Assembly: GCA_963575645.1 (NCBI GenBank)
Contig: OY754466.1
Span: 11,076,001 to 11,140,000, forward strand
Direction of reading: 5' to 3'
Length of the DNA: 64,000 nt
Source of the DNA: Xanthostigma xanthostigma
Taxonomy: Eukaryota > Arthropoda > Insecta > Raphidioptera > Raphidiidae
Positions 49,901 to 58,900 of this stretch are shown here, in pieces; the stretch's first letter is position 1, and each line of letters opens with the position of its first letter. The position numbers and the translations under genes were made by a program. Under the pieces are notes generated by a model. That model did no database searches, had not been told where the DNA came from, and worked only from the letters and a program-made list of their open reading frames with translations.

Positions 49901-52900
49901 CTTAGTTTATCGAGATGAATGTTGTGTCCAAATTTCATGATGATTGGAGTTACCGTTCAAAAGTTTTTGTCGGACGGACAAATTTTGAGATACATTTTGC
50001 AACATTTTTCATTGATGCTCCGCTTCTATTGGTCGTAGCGTGATATTATAATATAATATCACGCTATATTATAGCCTATAGCCTTCCTCGATAAATGGGC
50101 TATTCAACAAAAAAAAATTCAATTCGAACCAGTAGTTCCTGAAATTAGCGCGTTCAACCAACCAAACAAACAAACAAACTCGTCAGCTTTATATATTAGT
50201 ACTAGCGGCCCTGTACGTGCTTCGCTACGTATAAAGTGAAATAATAAAACAATTTAATTGGAACATCTATCTATCTATCTATCTATTTTATTAATTGCTA
50301 GCTATTTTAAAATATACATGGGCGTATATGTGTGTATGTCGAGCACTCCGGCTGCGCCATCGTGCTCTAAAAAAAGTAGCGTAAAGTATTCGTGGATAAC
50401 TGCAGGTCTTTAAAACACTTGCTCTATTTCGAGCACTCCGGCATATGATTGTTAAGTTCGTTGCGCCATCTATTGAATATTCACTCAATCCAGTCAACAG
50501 GTATCGCCATCTTATATGGTTGTTAAGTTCGTTGCGCCATCTATTGAATATTTACTCAATCCAGTCAACAGGTATGGCCATCTTATATGGTTGTATTATG
50601 ACTGTCAAGGAATAGACAAATAATTTGCAATAAAATAATATTGCGACTATAAATTGAAATGTAAGCTATCCTATCTTTCAAATTGGGTCGAATTGCACAC
50701 GGTTTGCAAATCAAACATGTGACACGTAATTTTTGTCATGTGACACGTAATTTTTATATATAAAGATATAGATAGGCACAGAACAAACCCTAACGGAGCA
50801 TTTTCGAAAAACACAGTGCGAAGTTTGTCAGCGATAGTTTATTTTAAACACTGTGTTCCCTTCGAAGATTTCAAACACATTTTCAAATTTAGGACTTTGA
50901 TATTGTACCTGGCGAAGAGAATTTTAACCACTAGTAAACAAATAAATGGAACATACCTAACAGTTTATCAGTGTGAATATTTTTTGTGGTTTCTTCAGGA
51001 TCCTAAAAATGAGTATTTAGGGTTCTAAAGATGACGATTAATATTGACATTTTGGGCATTAAAGAGAGTGAAAAGTTGCTAATTTTGTAACAGACAACAA
51101 CAGACTAGTGTACAGGTTGCTTTATAAATGTTAATATTGTACTACGAATTGTTCCATAATTATTTTTATTCAAAATACACGCCCTGATAGACCTCGACCT
51201 GTGGACCTATTGATTTGAACTCTATGTCGAGCAACTAAATTATACAATGTATCTTGAAAGTAGATTGATTGCATGCCCTTAGGATATTTTAAATTTAAGA
51301 AGTTAAATATTTACATCCATGTTTTTCTTGTAGCTACACAAAAATGTCACATAAACATTACTTTTGGTATCATTTATAACTGTCGTGGTTTATAATAATA
51401 ATTGGCATTTTTATAACTCGAACAAAATTTTATCCAAAAATAATTGTTGAATTTTCCTGAAAAAACGGCTATCCCAACTGTTTTCAAAATAAGCTTGCGT
51501 TTTTTTCGTAACGTTATTTCTTTTTCGAAATATTTCAGATTGGGCATCGCGTACCAAGATTTAGTTCAATTTATTGGGGAATATGTCTTCCATCTTCCTG
51601 TAGTCACCAAGATTTACAGACGGAGCTGGAAAGATTACTAAAAGAAAACTTGCCAAATGCGTCCACGCGGGTGATTGTACATCCTAAAATGTGTCAAACA
51701 AACAAAACGTTAGTCGATAAAAAACCAGCAAGTGTTGGAGAAATAATTGCAAGGTAATCGAATTTAGTATTTAATATGTTTTCATTGAATGTTGTCCGTA
51801 TTTGGGCAATGCTGTGTTAGTCTATTCGACGGTGAAAACTAAATTGAAATCGCTCCAGTGGTTTTCAAGCTTTTCACGAACATACGGACAAACATAGAGG
51901 CGTGAAAAGGGGATTCCATAAAGAGTTATGTTTTTAGTGTTGAAGGAACAATTGGAATGAAAGAATGGTTTGTTTCTTGATGAAATCAAAGAAAGCTTGA
52001 AATCGACAGATGATCGCAAACAAGAAACATTTGATGGCTGCAATATCTCTGTGCAGACGTTGAAACAAATGGTTTCCGAGAACATTCTGGAACCACATCC
52101 AAAAGTTCTATTGCAGAGATATTACAGACAGCAAGTTTTTCTCCAAGCCTTCGCCATACTCTTTAACGACCATCTGATGGTTTAAAGATTATCCTGGTTT
52201 CTTTGAAACGTCCAGTGAAATAATTCCTTCAATAACAAAAATTTCAGTTACCTACTTTAACAGCTTGTAAGTTTTGTCCAGGATGTGGTTTGGTAAATTA
52301 TTTACTACTTTGGTACTACGGATATTCCCACATGAATACCACTTTATAAGGCTTGCAAATAAAGAGAAAAAACGAGAGTGTTTTATATAAAACTTCTTCC
52401 TGCCATAATTTGTTATTATTCACCCGAAAATTCACAAAATATGAACTTTAAAATGATTTTACAATTTTATTCACTTTAAACGTAGAATATTTAATGTATT
52501 GATGAAAATATTAATTTATAGAATTGTTCAAGAAAGAAATGAACAGTCTAATGTAAGAAAAAAGAAATATAAACATAAAGATAATGAAAACAAAAGTAAT
52601 ACATTGCAATTACTTAGCTCTCGTTGGATTTTAAGCGTAAATCTTTATGAAATATTATTTAAAGTAGGTTTGCAAAACTTTTTCTGTCACCCGATAGCGC
52701 CACTGGCAAGTAAAGTATGTGTCATTTTATTGTTAGTACTGCTCATATTTTCGGTCACCTGGTGGCGCCACTAGCCAGTGAAGTATTTGTTATCCTGTTT
52801 CTATCTTCACTAGCTTATATCTCTCTCTCAACTTCCGTTCGCCTCGCCCGATCACACTTCCGTAAATCTCTCGTCAGGCATTCACCAGCTTACTCCCCAA

Positions 52901-55900
52901 GTCAAGCGTGCGTAAAGAAGTTTTACTTAAAAAAAATATTTCAGATTTATTTTCAACCTCCTTATCGGTGCTACCATACTAGGTTCGATATATGATTACT
53001 TCGCGTCCAAATATGCTGGAGAATCAAACGTATTCTTGGCTAAGAAGCAAGTGCAAAGTGAAAGTGAGTATCTAAATAGTAAGTTCAAAATATTATATGA
53101 GCATCGTTAATTCTTTAAAATGATTAATCACCTAACTGCTTACTCTGTTATTTAATGCTCGGTTATGTCTCAACACAAGCGATTATTTTTCATTTAAAGT
53201 CTTTAAAACGCAAATCTATCAATTTTGTTGCTTAACACAGTTAACTCCCTCATGGTTAGCATCCTTCTACAGGTCGATTCTTTTTATCTATCTAGACATC
53301 GTTGGAATATTGTTAATTAAACTGTTTTCAAAACACAGTTTTTTCGATACCATTGGCTAATGTTTTAACATTGTATCCAAAATTTTAGCTTCATAGATCA
53401 AACATGTGACTGGCGCAAACCGGGTTTGTTTCCCATTTAATTAACATGGGCAAAACGATGTTTTTACTCAAACATGGATAGCTGGTAGAAGTTTTTTTTT
53501 TTTTTTTTAATTTTGATAACAGCATTTAATGGTCCGGGGGCCAGCGACCTATTTAGGTCGTCCATTTCCGCGCGGCTGAAAAACTCGCAAAATGCTCAGA
53601 CAGTAGTACCATATAGCATAGTGGCCGTCAGCTGCGCCAGTATCGGTGGAATAGCCTCCCACGCACGGTTAAAAAGATAATATTTTTTATATCCAAATCT
53701 TTGACAAACGTCTGTTAGGTACATAGGTATCTATGACTACTTATCAAAAAACTGTTCGTTATTAATTTTTCATTAAAATTCGATAATTCAAACTCCATTC
53801 TATTAGAAAGTAGATATTATACTAATTAATTTATATATTTTTTAGATTATTTCGAAACGTCATCTAGTGAAATATTGATTTATAATTTATTATTTTTTGT
53901 CAATATAGGTATAGGTAGTCTAAAAAAAATTGGTTGATAATTTTATTTATTTGAATAATATTTTTTATCATTACCTATCGATTGAAAACTTGTCAAAAGA
54001 TAGTTATTAATGATCTTTCATAAAAAAAAAACGTCAGCTGGCTGTACGATGGTGGATGTTACGTCAGCTGATCATACGAACTTGACGAAATTAATATGAA
54101 TTCAGTCATTCCCTATCACATGAAACTTTGTCAAAAGGTAGTTTTTATAATATTTAAAATAAATAAAATCGTCAGCTGCTTGTATATTGGGGGAAAGATT
54201 GTCAGCTGATACAAAAAAGGGTGTGGTAGAAGAGAAAGTTGGGAACGTCGATATTTTGGCGGTAAAGCTGTAAAGCGTCGATAGCAATCGCTATGATACA
54301 GTTGAAAATCATTAGGTTGTTCAGGAAGTATTACATCTCTTGCTGCTAAATTATAATTTTTTCGAATAGTGAGTATATTACGGCACTTGCACAAATCTTC
54401 GTTGATTAATTTTAACGTTGAACTTTTCTTTTGACAAAATACACAAAAATTCCAGCCAATTAGGTGACGGGACCACTTAAAAAATGTTGACATTTTATTA
54501 TATTAATGAATTTCTGATATCGCGCGGGTAATGGATCGTATTCAATATGATATTTGCTATTCGTTGCCATGGTTAGCTACATAATATTATGTTCCACGTC
54601 ATGTAAAAATTAATCTAAGCATGCCGAACTAGTTTATTTCTGACAGATTTATGAAACAAAAGAGCGGCTGATTTCTTTATTTTCAAAATATTTCCGAAGC
54701 TATAAAGCTACCTATTCCCCCGATAGTGCCGAAGCTGACGGCCACGATGCTACATATTCCAACTGTCTAAAGCTTTTTACGAGTCTTTGAGGCATGCGGA
54801 AATTGGTAAGAAAAACCTGTTACTGGCCCCCGGACTATAATTAATTAATGTTTAAACGAACATATCTTTAAAAATAATGAATTCACGGATTTAGTAATAA
54901 GGACCTTTTTTGTTGGAAATTTAATTCTCTGATAGCTAGGTTTAATGTTTAAAAATTAGCCATTGGAACCGAAAAAAAAATAATAAAAAACACCCTAGAA
55001 TTAATTGTTTCATGTCATCGAATGCTCCGGCTTCGGTAGATTCAATGCTGCTAGCCTGAAAATAATAAACATTCTTTCAGTTGACTGTTTTTTTTTACGC
55101 CGTCAGGGTTATCCGAGCTCGAGTTAATAAAAAATTGTTTTAGATGAATTCTGCTCATTTTTAGGGTTTCGTTTCTTATAGCTAGGTCCAATGTTAAAAA
55201 ATTAGCCATTGGAACCGAAAAAAAAATAATAAAAAACACCCTAGTATTCACTCTACACATCCGTTGCTCTTCAAGGTATCAAAACAAATCCGACCGGGTC
55301 ATTTTCGACCACTTTGATTTTCGGGTTAGTTTAGACCTTGATATTTTTAACTGGGAAATAAATTAAAATACGTGGTCGTAGATCACATGTTTCAATCTGC
55401 AGTTTATTTTGCGAATAAATTCTAGTCATAAATTGTAATGGTTTCAAGATTTACTAAACAAATTCATGTTTAATTACATATATGCGTATTGCATATACAT
55501 AATACCTACTATTTCTGAAGATTTAAGTCATTGAATTCATAGGTAAATGGATCTCAATAATGCGTGCATTTTCCGTTCAAAATAATTTGAAAAAATTAAT
55601 GACGTTAGAAGAAGAAAAACAGGAAATTCGTGGAATTCATGGGAAACGTTTTTTGAATGTCATTGCATTATTAATGGCGCATAAAATGATGGCTATGATA
55701 TACAATCCTATTACAAATAGAACACAAATGAGTGAGGTAATAAATGAACAGACAGATAGAAGTAGAGCACTTGGTTATTTGTAACTTTTACACAGAAATG
55801 GTTTTCAACTTTTGGGTAACGTCACTATATTGAAAAATGATTATACCGCTCCAGTAGAATTTTTTTCTGTCTGGTTTATCTGCGTTCTTTTTATACGAGG

Positions 55901-58900
55901 GATCTTAATCATAAGTTTAATATAAGATTACAGTTTCAGAGTAAAGCATGGTCAACAATTGGAAGAACAGCCATTATTTACACCGATACATTCATAATGT
56001 TTAGTGGATTTTTAACTGCCTATTCGTTATTTGGAGAATTACAAAATAAAGGAAAAATAAATGCTAAAGATAAAATTTTGTCTCGATTATTCAGGTATAT
56101 TTAAATGTTCGATATCTAGTTTAGTGATGTGCCGGATATCCGTATCCGTATCCGCGGATATCCGAGGGAGAAGAAAGATTCGTATCCGTATCCGTTAGTT
56201 TTTGGCGGATCTTTTACCTTATTCATTTTCAATTCATAGATGAAATTTTATATATACCTATAGGTGATTAGGTAATAATGAAAAACTGTTAAATTCCATT
56301 CAGATTATTTATTTTTTAAAATCGTATTTGGCATCTTTATATTGCAAACATTTATCGTAATGAGTACCATACTAATAGTACATAACTCAAATGTACTAAA
56401 TCAACTATCTTTATAATGAGATATTGCACACCAATCTTTGGAAAGAGACAATCTGTTATGAGAGTTAAGTCTTAAAGAGGTCAATAACTTTTTCCCATAA
56501 CAGATAGTCGCTTTCCAAAGGTCGATGTGCAATATTTATCGCCGCGTACTCTAAGAAAGTTAAGATCCGTATCCGTATCCGCGGATCTTGAAACCAAAAA
56601 TCGGTATTCAGATCCGTATCCGCAGATATACATTTTTAACGGTCCGGCACATCACTAATCTAATTAATAAAGTTTTGCTTTAAAAAATGTTTTGAAAGTT
56701 ATTTGTACTCTCCTGTTTTTCCAGGATGACACCCAATATGGTAGCTATAATATTATTTTGTACCTACTATTTACCCGAAATGGGTTCTGGGCCAATGTGG
56801 CCACTTGTGGTAGAGGAACATGTTGATTTGTGTAAGAAGTACATGTGGCGAAATTTCTTGTACATACACAATTATTTTGGGTTTGAAACAATGGTAAGCG
56901 ATAAAAATAGTTAATGGCAACTCAAACTCACTATTGAAAGTTAATTCAAATTTTTTGTAAGCGCGGTCATAAACATTTTTTAATATAAAATACAAATAAA
57001 ATGAACATTTGTTTGGTTATTAATAACCAAAATTGAATGGCACTGCAGAGATAAGCCATTATGACTTCTGTTGTCGACCGTCTATAATCTACAGTATCTA
57101 TAAAGTGGTCTTCGTCTTCTTGCACACTCCAACGTTCGGGTAAAAATAATTTTTACCTGTAGACCTTATTTATTTTTAATTTTGCAGTGTTTAACACATA
57201 CGCATCAAGTAGGAATCGATATGCAGTTGTTCTTGGTATGTCTAGTCATTGCAAACTTACTTTGGAAAAGACCAAGGCTAGGTATTTCAATTGTTGTGCT
57301 GATATGCTTAATCTCCACTTATTTAAGATTTTGGAGTGTTTTCGAATATGATATGAGTACTATAATATTTTTTGGAATTTCGTAAGTTAAAAAATAGTGT
57401 CACCGTCGAAACGAATTAAGCACAAATTAAAATTTTTGGAAAATTCCTGTATTTTTAGATTAAAGCAACTTTTCAACACGGCAAAATATTCTTATATTTT
57501 ACCAACTCACAGGGCAACAGTATATTTTATAGGCGTTTTGACGGCGTACTTCTTGAAAACCACAAATACCAAATGGAATAGATTACCAAAGGTAAGCATA
57601 TAAAAGCACCAAACAGTACTTAAATAAATTTTTATAATAGTTGACTCTCACTTAATTATATTTTTAATAGTTGCAAACTATAGTATTTTATATTTTTAAC
57701 ATATTATAATATCGTCGAATTATAAAAACACTATTAGAAAAAATCCAACTGGAATTCCATCTTGATTCCCATATTACCATTAATAATAATAAAAATCCTT
57801 GTTCGCGAATCAATCTGGGCCGAATTACTGTCAAATCGAAAGCAAGTGAAAACTACTATTCGGCTTAGCCGTTCAACGGAGTTATAAAATTCTCCAAAAA
57901 GAGACAGACTCTCTACTATTGTCGACTGATAGCTGCCGATGTAAATGTCGAATAACCATTAACTTGTTGTGCACTTGTTTTTCACTCGATATAGTTTCGA
58001 TCCCGACTCGTTTTTCTTAAAGTAATGATATTTTAATAGCCTATAAGTATAGTCTATACCAGGTCTGGGCAAATAGCGGCCCGTGGTAGTCTTCTCTCCG
58101 GCTCGCGAAGCCTTTTATAAATGATTGTTAAAAGCAAAAATATTACTGTTTGCCAATATAAATTGGCGCATAAAAAGAATTTTCGAAAAATAGTAAATAG
58201 TGTTTAAAAACTTAAAATTGTTGTTTCAAAAAAACTATACTTAAAATTAGAAAAAGAAATTGTTTGTCCCGCGGTAAAATTTTCACCCGACAATCAAAAG
58301 ATTTGCCCACCCCTGGTCTATACTATACTCGGGAAGAAACGGCGAAATAGTTTTTCAAATCAGTTCAGTAGCTATCTTTATTTGCGACAAGCAAACGTGA
58401 AAACTTATACTTTTTGTAATATTAGTAGTAGAAGAGATCTACAAACACACTCATCATTGAACCTTTATGAAATACTTTTAATATCATATTTAGTTTCAGA
58501 CTTTTGGTTGGATAATAGTATTCCAAACTGTTTTTTCGCTAATGTTGGGTCCGTTTCCGATGTCGTACAAGGACTATAAGTTTAATCCAATGCATGCTGC
58601 ATTATATAATGCACTGTCGCCGATTGCTTGGGGACTATTCTTATCGTTTGGTATTATTGCCTTTAATTCTGACCATCAAGGTATAGTATTCCATTCACTT
58701 TTTAACACGCGACGTATAGATTGGTGCCAAGAAATACAAATGAAATCAACTTACTTATTATCAGATGACCACAAGTTTTGGGTCTCGAAATCTTTGGTTT
58801 TCTGTTTGAAAGAATATGTTAAACACCTTTATTGCAGTATTTTAAAAAAAATGTTAATCGATGTTTCCAAGACATTTATATTTTTGAGAAATCTCAATGT

